Shown: positions 7,565 through 15,399 of the stretch, piece by piece
Numbering within the stretch: the stretch's first letter is position 1
Layout of the letters: each line of letters starts with the position of its first letter
NCBI GenBank assembly: GCA_029256065.1
Contig: JAQSYT010000004.1
Location: 1-42,322 of the forward strand
Origin: Paenibacillaceae bacterium
GTDB taxonomy: Bacteria > Bacillota > Bacilli > Paenibacillales > NBRC-103111
Direction of reading: 5' to 3'
DNA length: 42,322 nucleotides
The notes under the pieces: model-generated
Databases searched by the model: none
What the model was told of the DNA's origin: nothing
Seen by the model: only the letters and a program-made list of their open reading frames with translations
Made by a program: the position numbers and the translations under genes

Positions 7565-7918
7565 TTACGCGTTCTCCTCGTACCATTGCTCCAGCTGTGC
7601 CTGAAGCGCCCGGATTTCCGTCAGCAGGGACACCAGCGGATAAGAGGTTTCTTGGATGGAGGCGAACGCCTGCTCCAGCTGGTTAATATATTCCAAGCCG
7701 TTCAGCAAGGGATAGCCCGGCTCCACCAGCTCCAGATTGTCGCATTCGGCAATAAGGCGGGGCAGCTCAGGCAAATTGTCGGCAGTGAGCTTGACGATTT
7801 CCTTATGCAGACGGCGGTTCACAGCGGTCAGCTGGTACATGTGGCTCTCTGGCATTTGCACAAACTCCAGGCGTTCCCCCAGCTTGAGGACGCCGTAGGA
7901 CTGTTTCTCCATTTCCAT
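7565..7918 (-). CDS. Conserved hypothetical protein, 117 aa
   Basis: I do not recognise a named domain. The protein is acidic and mostly helical: residues about 25-60 (YQLTAVNRRLHKEIVKL, NLPELPRLIAE) and 80-115 (NQLEQAFASIQ, LLTEIRALQAQLEQWYEE) have heptad-like leucines that could form a coiled coil or helical bundle. No signal peptide, no membrane segment, no metal-binding motif. It is transcribed from the minus strand ahead of cmpA (84 bases apart), so the two may share a transcript, and is divergent from the sprT-like gene. It could be a sporulation or house-keeping accessory; function unknown. Confidence 0.7.
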   Translation of the reverse strand: MEMEKQSYGVLKLGERLEFVQMPESHMYQLTAVNRRLHKEIVKLTADNLPELPRLIAECDNLELVEPGYPLLNGLEYINQLEQAFASIQETSYPLVSLLTEIRALQAQLEQWYEENA

Positions 7919-8054
7919 GATTTTCCCTCATTTCTAATTGAATCATAATATGGCTCGAGAATAAAACGCTGCCATGTTTTCTTACTTGACAGTGTATATC
8001 CTGCTGGTCTTAAATTCAAGAAGGAGAATGTTAACCGGACGGGGGAGGATGCCG

Positions 8055-8543
8055 ATGACGAACGAAGAACTTCAAGAATGGGTAGAGCAGGTCTCCCTTT
8101 CGTATTTCCGGATGGCCTTCCGGCATAAGGCTACCTTTAATTCCCGGCTGCGGACAACGGGAGGGCGCTACTTTACCAAGTCCCATCATATTGAGATCAG
8201 CCGTAAGCACCTGGAGTGCTTCGGGACAGAAGAGATGGAGAAGATTATTAAGCACGAGCTATGCCACTATCACCTCCATCTGGCCAAGGGCGGCTACCGG
8301 CACCGGGATGCCGATTTCAAGAAGCTGCTGGCGATGGTGGGGGGCGCCCGCTATTGCAAGCCTCTGCCGGGGGACAAGAAGGTGCAGCCCCACCGCTACC
8401 GGCTGGTCTGCGTCAATTGCCGGATGGAGTATTTGCGCAAGCGCCGCGTGGATCCCGGGAGGTATGCATGCGGCAGGTGCAGAGGGCGGCTGGAGATGAC
8501 GGTTTTGCCGGTGGCGGCTGCTCCGTCCTGTGCAACCTGCTGA
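8055..8543 (+). CDS. sprT: SprT-like zinc metalloprotein
   Basis: The 162-residue product from ATG 8055 (MTNEELQEW) matches the SprT-like/YdcK family. The putative metal site is HELCHYHLH (HExxH at about residues 68-72) with a downstream acidic/histidine region GYRHRDADF. The C-terminus has a zinc-ribbon arrangement: CVNC near residue 120 and CGRC near 140. An in-frame ATG at 8049 directly abuts the GGGGGAGG ribosome site, leaving no room for initiation, while 8055 has 6-base spacing. The final ten residues include an extra CATC. Family members are presumed metallopeptidases (eukaryotic SPRTN repairs DNA-protein crosslinks), but bacterial SprT function is not settled. Confidence 0.9.
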   Translation: MTNEELQEWVEQVSLSYFRMAFRHKATFNSRLRTTGGRYFTKSHHIEISRKHLECFGTEEMEKIIKHELCHYHLHLAKGGYRHRDADFKKLLAMVGGARYCKPLPGDKKVQPHRYRLVCVNCRMEYLRKRRVDPGRYACGRCRGRLEMTVLPVAAAPSCATC

Positions 8544-8548
8544 TCCAC

Positions 8549-8578
8549 TTGACTTCTGTCAGGGCTTCGCGCTAAAAT
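8549..8578 (+). promoter_or_regulatory. Promoter of the tRNA-Ser gene
   Basis: TTGACT (8549-8554) and TAAAAT (8573-8578) with an 18-base spacer, about 20 bases before the tRNA 5' end. It overlaps nothing but the sprT stop region, giving the tRNA an independent transcript. Confidence 0.7.
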
Positions 8579-8597
8579 TGAAATTGTCCGACAATAA

Positions 8598-8686
8598 GGA
8601 GAGATACCCAAGTGGCTATAAGGGGACCCTCTGCTAAGGGGTTAGACTGCGTTAGCGGTGCGAGGGTTCGAATCCCTCTCTCTCCG
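8598..8686 (+). tRNA. tRNA-Ser (anticodon GCT)
   Basis: An 89-base class II tRNA. The acceptor stem GGAGAGA (8598-8604) pairs with TCTCTCC (8679-8685), with G8686 as the discriminator base, as expected for serine. The anticodon stem ACCCT/GGGGT (8626-8630, 8638-8642) encloses loop CTGCTAA with anticodon GCT at 8633-8635, reading AGC/AGU. The long variable arm typical of tRNA-Ser follows (8643-8661), then the T arm GAGGG-TTCGAAT-CCCTC (8662-8678). The 3' CCA is not encoded: TACC follows the discriminator, so the CCA end must be added by tRNA nucleotidyltransferase. Confidence 0.97.
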
Positions 8687-8692
8687 TACCGA

Positions 8693-8728
8693 GAAGCTGG
8701 TTGCCATGTGCAGCCGGTTTCTTTTTTT
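8693..8728 (+). terminator. Terminator of the tRNA-Ser transcript
   Basis: GAAGCTGGTTGC (8693-8704), loop CATGT, GCAGCCGGTTTC (8710-8721), all twelve positions pairing including G-T wobbles, followed by seven Ts. It lies just before the 3' end of the convergent corA. Confidence 0.85.
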
Positions 8729-8732
8729 GTCC

Positions 8733-9668
8733 TCACATCCACTTTTTCCGCTTGAAAAACCAGTACAGCCCCACGGATACCCCCGCCATCAGCACCCACA
8801 CATACAGATAGCCAAAAGGCCAATCCAGCTCCGGAATGCGGTGGAAATTCATGCCGTAAAGCCCGACGATAAAGGTCAGCGGCAGGAAAAAGCAGCTGAT
8901 CACCGTCAGTGTCTTCATGATCTCATTCATCCGGTCGGACTTCATGGCCATTTGCAGCTCCAAGAGACCCGACAGGGATTCCCGGAACAGATCAATGGAA
9001 TCCACCACCCGGGAAATATGGTCATACACATCAAAAAAATAGACGTCCTTGTCCTGGGTGATATAGGGCAGCTCCTGATGGGTCAAGGCGCCGATAATCG
9101 TCTTCTCATCTACAAAAACCTTGCGCAGCCGGTGAAGCCTCCGCTTATGCCTGAAGATCTCATGGGTCACCTGGACGAAGGGATTCCGGTAGACCTGGCG
9201 CTCCAGCTGCTCCACCTGATCCTCGAAGTGATTCACCGTCTCACTGTATTCATCCACGCAGCGGTCCACGATCCGGTACAGCACCTCACTGGAGTGGTCC
9301 ATCATCCCTTCCTTTTGCAAAAGCTCCGTCTCCAGCTCATCCAGAAAAGGGATGTTGTCCTGGGAGATGGTCAACACATAGTTATGGCCCACCACAATGC
9401 CGATTTCCTGGAGCTTAAGCTGGGAACGCTCCACGGCGAAGAAGGTTAGAAACATATTCTGCTTGTACCGGTCCAGCTTGGTCCGCTGATTCAGCTTAAT
9501 GGCATCCTCCACCAGGAGAGGATGGCAGCCGAAAAGCTCCTCCAGCACCTGCTTGACCTTCTCCGGCTCAGGCTGCCTTAAGCGGACCCAAGCCACTTCA
9601 TTCTCCAAGGGGACGCGGATTTCCGGTTCCTGAATTGTTTTGCCGGTGCGGCTGTCGTATACCAGCAT
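8733..9668 (-). CDS. corA: CorA-family magnesium/divalent metal transporter
   Basis: A homopentameric channel for Mg2+ (and sometimes Co2+) in the cell membrane. The product from the ATG at 9668 is 311 residues, within the family range. A large cytoplasmic alpha/beta domain fills residues 1-250; two C-terminal membrane helices follow, the first ending in the diagnostic pore motif YGMN (then FHRIPEL), and the chain ends with a basic RKKWM inside the cell. The longer in-frame ATG at 9704 lacks a ribosome site; 9668 has AGGAGA upstream, though with long spacing (about 11). The gene is divergent from the germination operon. Confidence 0.93.
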   Translation of the reverse strand: MLVYDSRTGKTIQEPEIRVPLENEVAWVRLRQPEPEKVKQVLEELFGCHPLLVEDAIKLNQRTKLDRYKQNMFLTFFAVERSQLKLQEIGIVVGHNYVLTISQDNIPFLDELETELLQKEGMMDHSSEVLYRIVDRCVDEYSETVNHFEDQVEQLERQVYRNPFVQVTHEIFRHKRRLHRLRKVFVDEKTIIGALTHQELPYITQDKDVYFFDVYDHISRVVDSIDLFRESLSGLLELQMAMKSDRMNEIMKTLTVISCFFLPLTFIVGLYGMNFHRIPELDWPFGYLYVWVLMAGVSVGLYWFFKRKKWM

Positions 9669-9775
9669 GACCTCATCATCTCCTGTAAGGGTTCCTCCAA
9701 GCATAGCATAATTCGCCAGGGTTTGCGGATAAATGCGGCAGTGCAGGAAACGATAAGCATAAGAGGTGAGAGCGG

Positions 9776-11362
9776 ATGCGATATTTCACATTCAAAGGTA
9801 AAAAGCGTGGAGCTTCGCCGAAGAGTGCGTCTGCTCACGCCGCGGCTCCCAAACCGAAGCCAAAGCCAACCCCAAAACCGACCCAAATCGGGAAATGGGA
9901 AGCCGCCATCGCGGCCATGAAGGGTTTGTTCCGGGACTGCTCCGATGTGGTATACCACGAAATTGTATTCTCCCATGGCGTAAAAGGCTGTCTGATCTTC
10001 ATCGACGGGATTGTGAAGACGGATGAAATCGGGAATCATGCCCTGCTTCCGCTGCTGGGCCTGGAGGATGTGCCTGCGCAGCCCGCCGCACTGGAGCGGC
10101 AGACCTTGATGGTTCCCCAGACCTCCCGGTGCACCTCCTATGAGGAAGCGGCCGAGGCGGTGCTCGCCGGCAATGCCGTCCTGTTCGTCCAAGACCGGGA
10201 GGAAGCGGTTGTTCTCCATATTCGCGGCGGAGACAGGCGGGGTGTGGAGGAGCCGCAGACCGAGTCCGTTATCCGCGGCCCGCGGGAGGGCTTTGTAGAG
10301 AATCTGCGGACCAATACCGCACTGCTCCGCTTCAAAATCAAATCCGCCAATTTGAAGATGAAGCCCTTCATTATCGGCGAACAAACCAAAACCAGTGTGG
10401 TGCTCTGCTATATGGAGGGGATTATCGACCCGAAGCTGGTGGAGGAGGCGGCTAAGCGCCTTTCGGCGATCCGCATCGACGGGATTCTGGAATCCGGCTA
10501 CATTGAGGAAATGATCGAGGACCAGCCGCTGTCCCCCTTCCCGCAGCTGCAGTATACCGAACGGCCGGATGCGGCCTCTGCGGCTCTGCTTGAAGGGAAA
10601 TTCGCCATTTTTGTGGACGGTACTCCCTTTGTGCTGATTGGTCCTGTCACCTTCTGGATGTTCATGCAGGCCAGCGAGGACTATTATGAGCGCTATATCA
10701 TCGGCAATCTGATCCGGTGGCTGCGGATTTTCTTCAGCGCGGTTGCGCTGTTCTTACCCGCCTTATATGTGGCGGTAACCACCTTCCACCAGGACATGCT
10801 GCCTACCAACCTGCTTTTGTCCATTGCTGTAGCGCGGGAAACCATACCTTTCCCGGCGATTGTCGAGGCTTTAATTATGGAGGTAGCCTTCGAGGCTCTG
10901 CGGGAGGCCGGCATCCGCCTTCCCAAGACGGTTGGCCAAGCGGTGAGCATTCTCGGGGCGCTGGTCATCGGGCAGGCGGCAGTTCAGGCGGGGATTGTCT
11001 CTGCTCCTATGGTTATCGTCGTTTCGCTGACAGGCATTGCCTCCTTCACCATTCCCCGGTTCAATATGGCGATTGCCATCCGGATGCTGCGGTTCCCGCT
11101 GATGCTTCTGGCCGGTGTTTTCGGATTGTTCGGAATCATCATCGGCATCGTGATCATTTCTGCCCATTTGTGCGCTCTCCGCTCTTTTGGCGTTCCGTAC
11201 TTAAGCGGCATTGCCCCCTTCGATCCCAAGGAGCAGAAGGACATTCTCGTCCGGGCCCCCTGGTGGAAGATGGTCACCCGGCCGGGTGATTTTGCCCCGG
11301 TTAACCGCCGCAGGCTGGGGGAAAGGGGGACACTCAACGGGAAACGGAGAGGAGGTTCGTGA
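9776..11362 (+). CDS. Spore germinant receptor subunit A (GerA family)
   Basis: Subunit A of a GerA-type receptor in the inner spore membrane, which with B and C subunits senses nutrients and triggers germination. 528 residues. A positively charged N-terminus (FTFKGKKRG) is followed by a PKPKPKPTPKPT stretch at about 25-36; a soluble domain extends to about residue 295; membrane helices lie between about 300 and 475 (e.g. WMFMQASEDYYERY before helix 1, then WLRIFFSAVALFLPALYVAV). Conserved motifs include ETIPFPAIVEALIMEVAFEALREAG and GALVIGQAAVQAGIVS, typical of GerA. The stop overlaps the next gene start by one base (TGATG). It heads the A-C-D-B operon; no forespore sigma-G promoter could be identified with confidence. 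Confidence 0.95.
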   Translation: MRYFTFKGKKRGASPKSASAHAAAPKPKPKPTPKPTQIGKWEAAIAAMKGLFRDCSDVVYHEIVFSHGVKGCLIFIDGIVKTDEIGNHALLPLLGLEDVPAQPAALERQTLMVPQTSRCTSYEEAAEAVLAGNAVLFVQDREEAVVLHIRGGDRRGVEEPQTESVIRGPREGFVENLRTNTALLRFKIKSANLKMKPFIIGEQTKTSVVLCYMEGIIDPKLVEEAAKRLSAIRIDGILESGYIEEMIEDQPLSPFPQLQYTERPDAASAALLEGKFAIFVDGTPFVLIGPVTFWMFMQASEDYYERYIIGNLIRWLRIFFSAVALFLPALYVAVTTFHQDMLPTNLLLSIAVARETIPFPAIVEALIMEVAFEALREAGIRLPKTVGQAVSILGALVIGQAAVQAGIVSAPMVIVVSLTGIASFTIPRFNMAIAIRMLRFPLMLLAGVFGLFGIIIGIVIISAHLCALRSFGVPYLSGIAPFDPKEQKDILVRAPWWKMVTRPGDFAPVNRRRLGERGTLNGKRRGGS

Positions 11363-12537
11363 TGAAGCGCTTTGGACGGGCCGTAATCTGTAGCCTTGTC
11401 TGCTTGTGCTTGACGGGGTGCTGGGACAGGCGGGAGGTCAACGATATTGCTATTGTATCCGCTATGGCTGTAGACAAGGCGGGAGATAAGATCCGTCTGG
11501 CGATCCAGTTTCCACTGGCAGGCCAGCTTGGTGGACCGGGTGGCGGTGGGGGAGGAACCTCGGGAGGGAAATCATGGTATGTGGACTCGGCTATTGGCGT
11601 TACCATGAAGGATGCCAGCGACCGTCTGCAAAAATCCCTCTCCAGGCAGCAGTATTACGCCCACCGCCGGGTGATTATTCTGGGTGAGGCCTTGGCCCGG
11701 GACGGCATTGCCCCGCATGTGGATATTACCCTGCGGTCCTCCCAGAACCGGATGACCTCTCTATTGGTGCTGGCCAAGGGGTCGGCAGTGGATGTGCTGA
11801 ATGCGGATGCCTCCCTGGAGCAGCAGCCGGGGGAAATGATCCGGGAGCTGACCATCAATTCCATGAAAAATCCGCGGACAATCAAGCATGTGATGGAAGG
11901 ATTGCTGAACGACGGCGTGGATGTATCCACTCCGTATTATATTTCAGATAAAACGGATATCGGGGCTAAGGGCGAGAAGAAGCAGCGGATTACTTTGGAA
12001 GGGATGGCCGTGTTCCGTGACGACAAGCTGGTAGGACTATTGAAGGGAGAACAGGCTCAAGGGCTGCTGTGGGCGATGAATCAGGTGCGAAGACCGAGCC
12101 TCTCTGTTGCCCCTCCCGACTCGAAGCGGCTGATCACCATACAGTTTACGGAAACCTCTGGCCAGCTGAAGCCGGAAATTAAGGGAGACAGCATCCGGAT
12201 GCGGGTCATCCTGCGGGCCATCGGGCATGTTTTTGAAAACCAGTCCTCGTACAATGCTAATTTGGACAATATGGCGGTATTGACAGGGCTGGTTGGCGAA
12301 AAGCTGAAAGGTGAGGTGGAGGACAGTATCCGGACCGTCCAGGGTTATGGCTCCGATCCCTGCGGGTTCGGCGACGCGATCTTCCGGAAGGATCCCTCCT
12401 TATGGAAGAAAATCAAATCCGATTGGAGGCAAATTTACAGCAATATGGAGGTTGAAGTAGAAACGCATATCAATATGGAGCATTCGGGTGTCATATTGGA
12501 GCCGGCTACCCGTGGGGAAGGAGAAACCATCAAATGA
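11362..12537 (+). CDS. Spore germinant receptor lipoprotein subunit C (Ger(x)C family)
   Basis: The lipoprotein C subunit. 391 residues from ATG 11362; GGAGG at 11351-11355 gives 6-base spacing, while GTG 11359 is an alternative. The signal peptide ends in lipobox LTGC with lipidated C20, followed by the invariant WDRREVNDIAIV. The family signature LRSSQNRMTSLLVLAKG lies near residue 130, and the conserved C-terminal part has the typical WRQIYSNMEVEVETHINMEHSG. A glycine-rich insert (GGPGGGGGGTSGG, about residues 56-68) interrupts the first beta sheet. The stop overlaps the start of the following small gene by four bases (ATGA), showing translational coupling. Confidence 0.94.
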   Translation: MKRFGRAVICSLVCLCLTGCWDRREVNDIAIVSAMAVDKAGDKIRLAIQFPLAGQLGGPGGGGGGTSGGKSWYVDSAIGVTMKDASDRLQKSLSRQQYYAHRRVIILGEALARDGIAPHVDITLRSSQNRMTSLLVLAKGSAVDVLNADASLEQQPGEMIRELTINSMKNPRTIKHVMEGLLNDGVDVSTPYYISDKTDIGAKGEKKQRITLEGMAVFRDDKLVGLLKGEQAQGLLWAMNQVRRPSLSVAPPDSKRLITIQFTETSGQLKPEIKGDSIRMRVILRAIGHVFENQSSYNANLDNMAVLTGLVGEKLKGEVEDSIRTVQGYGSDPCGFGDAIFRKDPSLWKKIKSDWRQIYSNMEVEVETHINMEHSGVILEPATRGEGETIK

Positions 12538-12752
12538 TTATGGTCATTGCTGAAACCTGCATTTGGCTTGGCATCATCTACTTGCTGGAGCGGCGCAAGC
12601 TGAAGCAAGCCAATGCGGCTACCCGCTGGATGGCCATCGCTCTGCTGCTGGTAAGCGGGGTGGTTTGGCAGGCGTTGGTTCAGAATACAGGTATTTCCCG
12701 GCCTTACGAATGGATGAATACGCTTCTGAGCCCTTTGGTGCCTGTGCCCTGA
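12534..12752 (+). CDS. Small two-helix germinant receptor D-type subunit
   Basis: A 72-residue protein with two membrane segments, about residues 3-18 and 32-48, separated by a basic loop (ERRKLKQANAATR). Several Bacillus GerA-type operons carry such short two-helix D proteins that adjust receptor function; this one has the right size, topology and position, inside the receptor operon and overlapping the C gene by four bases (ATGA). That identification rests on context and topology rather than a strong sequence signature. The B subunit gene begins 22 bases downstream after AAGGAGG. Confidence 0.75.
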   Translation: MIMVIAETCIWLGIIYLLERRKLKQANAATRWMAIALLLVSGVVWQALVQNTGISRPYEWMNTLLSPLVPVP

Positions 12753-12774
12753 CGGAAGTAAAGGAGGATGTGCA

Positions 12775-13863
12775 ATGGAGATTATTTCGAATAGGCAGGC
12801 CAAGCTGCTTGGCATTATTCTGGCCATTGACGGCATGCTGGTCAGCTTGCCCAACAAAGTATTCCAGCTGTCGGCGAGGGATGCCTGGATGGCATATCTC
12901 CTTGCCTATCTGATAGTGATGGTGCTCTTGTGGATGCAGATCCGCACTACCTCCCGTTTTCCCGGGAAAAATTTATTTCAGATTATGGTTCAGCGCCATC
13001 CGGTTGTGGGAAGAGCTCTGGTGCTGCCGGTCCTTCTGTTTATGTTCCTGGTTATAATCCGGGATGTCCGGACCCTTTCGGAATTTGTGACGGTAGAGCT
13101 GCTCGCTTATACGCCGGTACCGGTTATCAGCGCGCTAATCGTGCTGGCCGTGGTAGTTACCGTAAGCAGCCGTTTTGAGGTAATTAGCCGGATGTGCGAA
13201 ATATGGCTGCCGTTGGTTCTGGTCTTTCTGGCACTGGTTCCGGTGCTGTTGTTCCCGGAGTTCGAGATCCGCCATACCCTGCCCATTCTGGAAAAAGGCT
13301 TTGTCCCTGTTATACAGGGCAGCTGGTATACAGTTGCCGCCATGGGCCAAATTCTGCTGCTGCCCTTCCTGCTGCCCTCTGCCCAGCTCAGGATGAAGGA
13401 TGGAATTTACGGCCTGTCGATAGCCTGGGTCACTATGGAATGGCTGAATCTGTGCATTCTGCTTTCTATGGGGAGCGCGGTTGCCTCCAAGCTGCAGAAT
13501 CCTTTTTACGAGATGGTGCGGCTGATCCGGGTGACAGACTTTCTGGACCGGTTTGAGCTGCCCCTCGACATGGTTTACGTTCCGCTGATGATTACAAAAG
13601 TGGCCTTTTTCCTGTTTGCCTTCATGTATGGTATGGAGCAGCTTATTCCGGCTCTGCATATGGACAAGCTGGTGCTTTCCTTCGGGGCCTGCTGCTTTTC
13701 GTTTTCCTTCTGGTTTTTCCGCAACGCCTCCCAGCTGTTCAGCTTTCTACGGACCTTGTCCTTATTCGCCTTAATCCTGGAGGTGGGTCTGACCTGCCTG
13801 ATTTTTGTGCTGTTCCGGCCCAAGCAAAACGTGCCCGGCGGCAGTTCTCCCGGCTCCACATAA
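12775..13863 (+). CDS. Spore germinant receptor subunit B (GerAB, permease-like)
   Basis: The B subunit is related to the amino acid-polyamine-organocation transporter superfamily and forms the likely germinant-binding pocket. 362 residues with about ten hydrophobic helices, starting MEIISNRQAKLLGIILAIDGML. Family features include DVRTLSEFVTVELLAYTPVPVI (residues about 84-105), GSWYTVAAMGQILLLPFLLP near 180-200, and the loop RLIRVTDFLDRFE near 242-254, the conserved (I)R(V)T-FL-R-E block of GerB proteins. AAGGAGG at 12763-12769 precedes the ATG. The C-terminus ends in a short hydrophilic tail. It closes the A-C-D-B operon; no strong terminator is seen before ywmB. Confidence 0.94.
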   Translation: MEIISNRQAKLLGIILAIDGMLVSLPNKVFQLSARDAWMAYLLAYLIVMVLLWMQIRTTSRFPGKNLFQIMVQRHPVVGRALVLPVLLFMFLVIIRDVRTLSEFVTVELLAYTPVPVISALIVLAVVVTVSSRFEVISRMCEIWLPLVLVFLALVPVLLFPEFEIRHTLPILEKGFVPVIQGSWYTVAAMGQILLLPFLLPSAQLRMKDGIYGLSIAWVTMEWLNLCILLSMGSAVASKLQNPFYEMVRLIRVTDFLDRFELPLDMVYVPLMITKVAFFLFAFMYGMEQLIPALHMDKLVLSFGACCFSFSFWFFRNASQLFSFLRTLSLFALILEVGLTCLIFVLFRPKQNVPGGSSPGST

Positions 13864-13956
13864 TCTTCAGGCGGACATCAGGTATAGGCTCTCTTATTTC
13901 TGTCCATCCTGTTACTAGATTCATAGAACGGACGGAAGAGATCAGGAGGCGGCAAC

Positions 13957-14676
13957 ATGGATGGCATACATGGACTTTGCAAAATAGTGCTGGCCGGATT
14001 GGCCGCACTGGGGCTCTGGGGCGCCAGTCTCCTGCCGGCTATGGCTGGAAATGAAGCATTGCCTGTATTCGATGTGGGGCCTGTCCTGGAATTCGCCTCT
14101 CTGAGCATGGCGGAGGGCTACACCGTCTCCCTCCAATGGTTTGGACATATGGATGCCGGGCAGGCCTCCGGTCTGAAGGAGCTGCTTCACTCCAACTTCC
14201 GGGTGGATGACACCACCGGCAGCACGGTCAGGCTTGTTGCCCAAGAGACCGGGAGCAGCCTGCAGGGGACCTGGAGCCGCCTGTCCGGCGGCCATGAAGG
14301 CGAAGCCTTCCTCCGGCTGGAAGCAGACGGCGCGGAAGCCGAAGCACTTGCCGCGGCAGGCAGCCGGATCGACGGCTGGCTCCGGGAAGCCGGTGCCGAA
14401 GGAGACTGGTCCGTCAAGGCAGCGGGGGTTTGGAAGGATACCGAAGCCCTGCAGCCGGAGAGAGCGGTAAGCGGACTGGCGGAAACACTTCTGGCAGCGC
14501 AGGAGCTGGATACCTATAAGGATCAAGGAATCGTGAATACCTTGTACAAGACGGAGCGGACCGGCCTGAAGGCGGCGGGAACGCAGGCCGGCCTTCAAAC
14601 CGCTCTTCACCGCAATTCGGAGACAGGGGGTTGGAATCTGGCTGTGGGAGCACCGATGCTGACGGGGGAATTTTAA
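13957..14676 (+). CDS. ywmB: YwmB-family secreted protein
   Basis: A 239-residue protein with an N-terminal signal sequence (hydrophobic about residues 10-28, AxA-type site near ALPAMAG). Similarity to the YwmB family (TATA-box-binding-protein-like fold, sporulating Bacillota) is suggested by length, the LSMAEGYTVSLQWFGHM region and the C-terminal signature GWNLAVGAPMLTGEF, which mirrors the usual G-P-(I/V)-TxEY ending. Function is unknown; in B. subtilis ywmB neighbours spoIID and murAA. The ATG at 13957 follows GGAGGCGGCAAC. The 14704 gene begins 27 bases later, so the two are probably co-transcribed. Confidence 0.75.
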   Translation: MDGIHGLCKIVLAGLAALGLWGASLLPAMAGNEALPVFDVGPVLEFASLSMAEGYTVSLQWFGHMDAGQASGLKELLHSNFRVDDTTGSTVRLVAQETGSSLQGTWSRLSGGHEGEAFLRLEADGAEAEALAAAGSRIDGWLREAGAEGDWSVKAAGVWKDTEALQPERAVSGLAETLLAAQELDTYKDQGIVNTLYKTERTGLKAAGTQAGLQTALHRNSETGGWNLAVGAPMLTGEF

Positions 14677-14703
14677 AGATTATCAAGAATCGGAGGATTT
14701 GCA

Positions 14704-15255
14704 ATGGGTAAACAGACGGGAGTATGGGCTGCCGCGGCGCTGCTGCTGTTGGCGGCTGTATCCTACACCAGCCAACAGAACGCCCGGGAGGTTAGTGCTG
14801 ACGTAGGCGCCAAGAGGATGGTAGAGCTTATCGGCATAAACGGCACCAAGGTGGGCCAGGCGGAGCTGACGGAGATGTCCAGGGGCGTCCATATTAAGGT
14901 GGAGGCCTTCAATCTTGCCCCAGGCAAACACGGGTTACATATCCATGAATCGGGCAAATGCGAGCCGCCGGGCTTTGAGAGCGCAGGCAGCCATTTTAAT
15001 CCCATGAACAAGCAGCACGGGTTTGATAACCCCAATGGTCCCCATGCCGGGGACTTGCCCAATTTGGTAGTGGGAACAGACGGCACGGTTGTGGCTGAGA
15101 TGGTTGCCAAGCATGTGACTCTGACGGAGGGACATCCCAATTCCCTGATCCGTCCCGGGGGAACCTCTCTGGTGATTCATGAGCATGCGGATGATTACAA
15201 GACAGACCCATCGGGCAATTCCGGCGGTCGGATCGCCTGCGGGCGCATCCAGTAA
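14704..15255 (+). CDS. sodC: Extracytoplasmic Cu/Zn superoxide dismutase
   Basis: Dismutates superoxide outside the membrane. 183 residues with an N-terminal hydrophobic segment (about 7-20) that anchors or exports the protein; no lipobox cysteine. All metal ligands of the family are present: copper H79 and H81 (GLHIHE), bridging H97 (GSHFNP), zinc H105, H114 and D117 (GPHAGDLPN), and copper H159 (VIHEHADD). The structural disulfide cysteines C86 and C179 and the active-site arginine R176 are also there. A complete set implies an active enzyme, unlike the B. subtilis homologue YojM, which is known to have lost copper ligands. A terminator (15286-15316) follows. Confidence 0.93.
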   Translation: MGKQTGVWAAAALLLLAAVSYTSQQNAREVSADVGAKRMVELIGINGTKVGQAELTEMSRGVHIKVEAFNLAPGKHGLHIHESGKCEPPGFESAGSHFNPMNKQHGFDNPNGPHAGDLPNLVVGTDGTVVAEMVAKHVTLTEGHPNSLIRPGGTSLVIHEHADDYKTDPSGNSGGRIACGRIQ

Positions 15256-15285
15256 TACGCTCTAGTGAAACGGTAAAAGCAATAG

Positions 15286-15316
15286 CCGGTGCAGAATCCG
15301 CTGCAGCCGGTTTTTT
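15286..15316 (+). terminator. Terminator after sodC
   Basis: CCGGTGCAG (from 15286) pairs with CTGCAGCCGG (15301-15310) around a short loop with one bulged G, followed by six Ts. Confidence 0.75.
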
Positions 15317-15330
15317 GTTATGGACAAAAG

Positions 15331-15363
15331 TTTATTCCAAAATGGAATAAAGTCAGGTATAAT
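15331..15363 (+). promoter_or_regulatory. chrA promoter with overlapping perfect palindrome (operator)
   Basis: TATAAT (15358-15363) has a weak -35 TTCCAA (15335-15340) 17 bases upstream. Overlapping the -35 is TTTATTCCA-AAA-TGGAATAAA (15331-15351), a perfect 9-bp inverted repeat with a three-base centre. This is the layout of a repressor or activator operator; the binding protein is not identified. The adjacent ROK regulator or an unlinked metal/oxyanion sensor are candidates. Confidence 0.65.
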
Positions 15364-15399
15364 GATAGTGACAGCTTTGTTTGTTCCAGGAGGCGAGGA

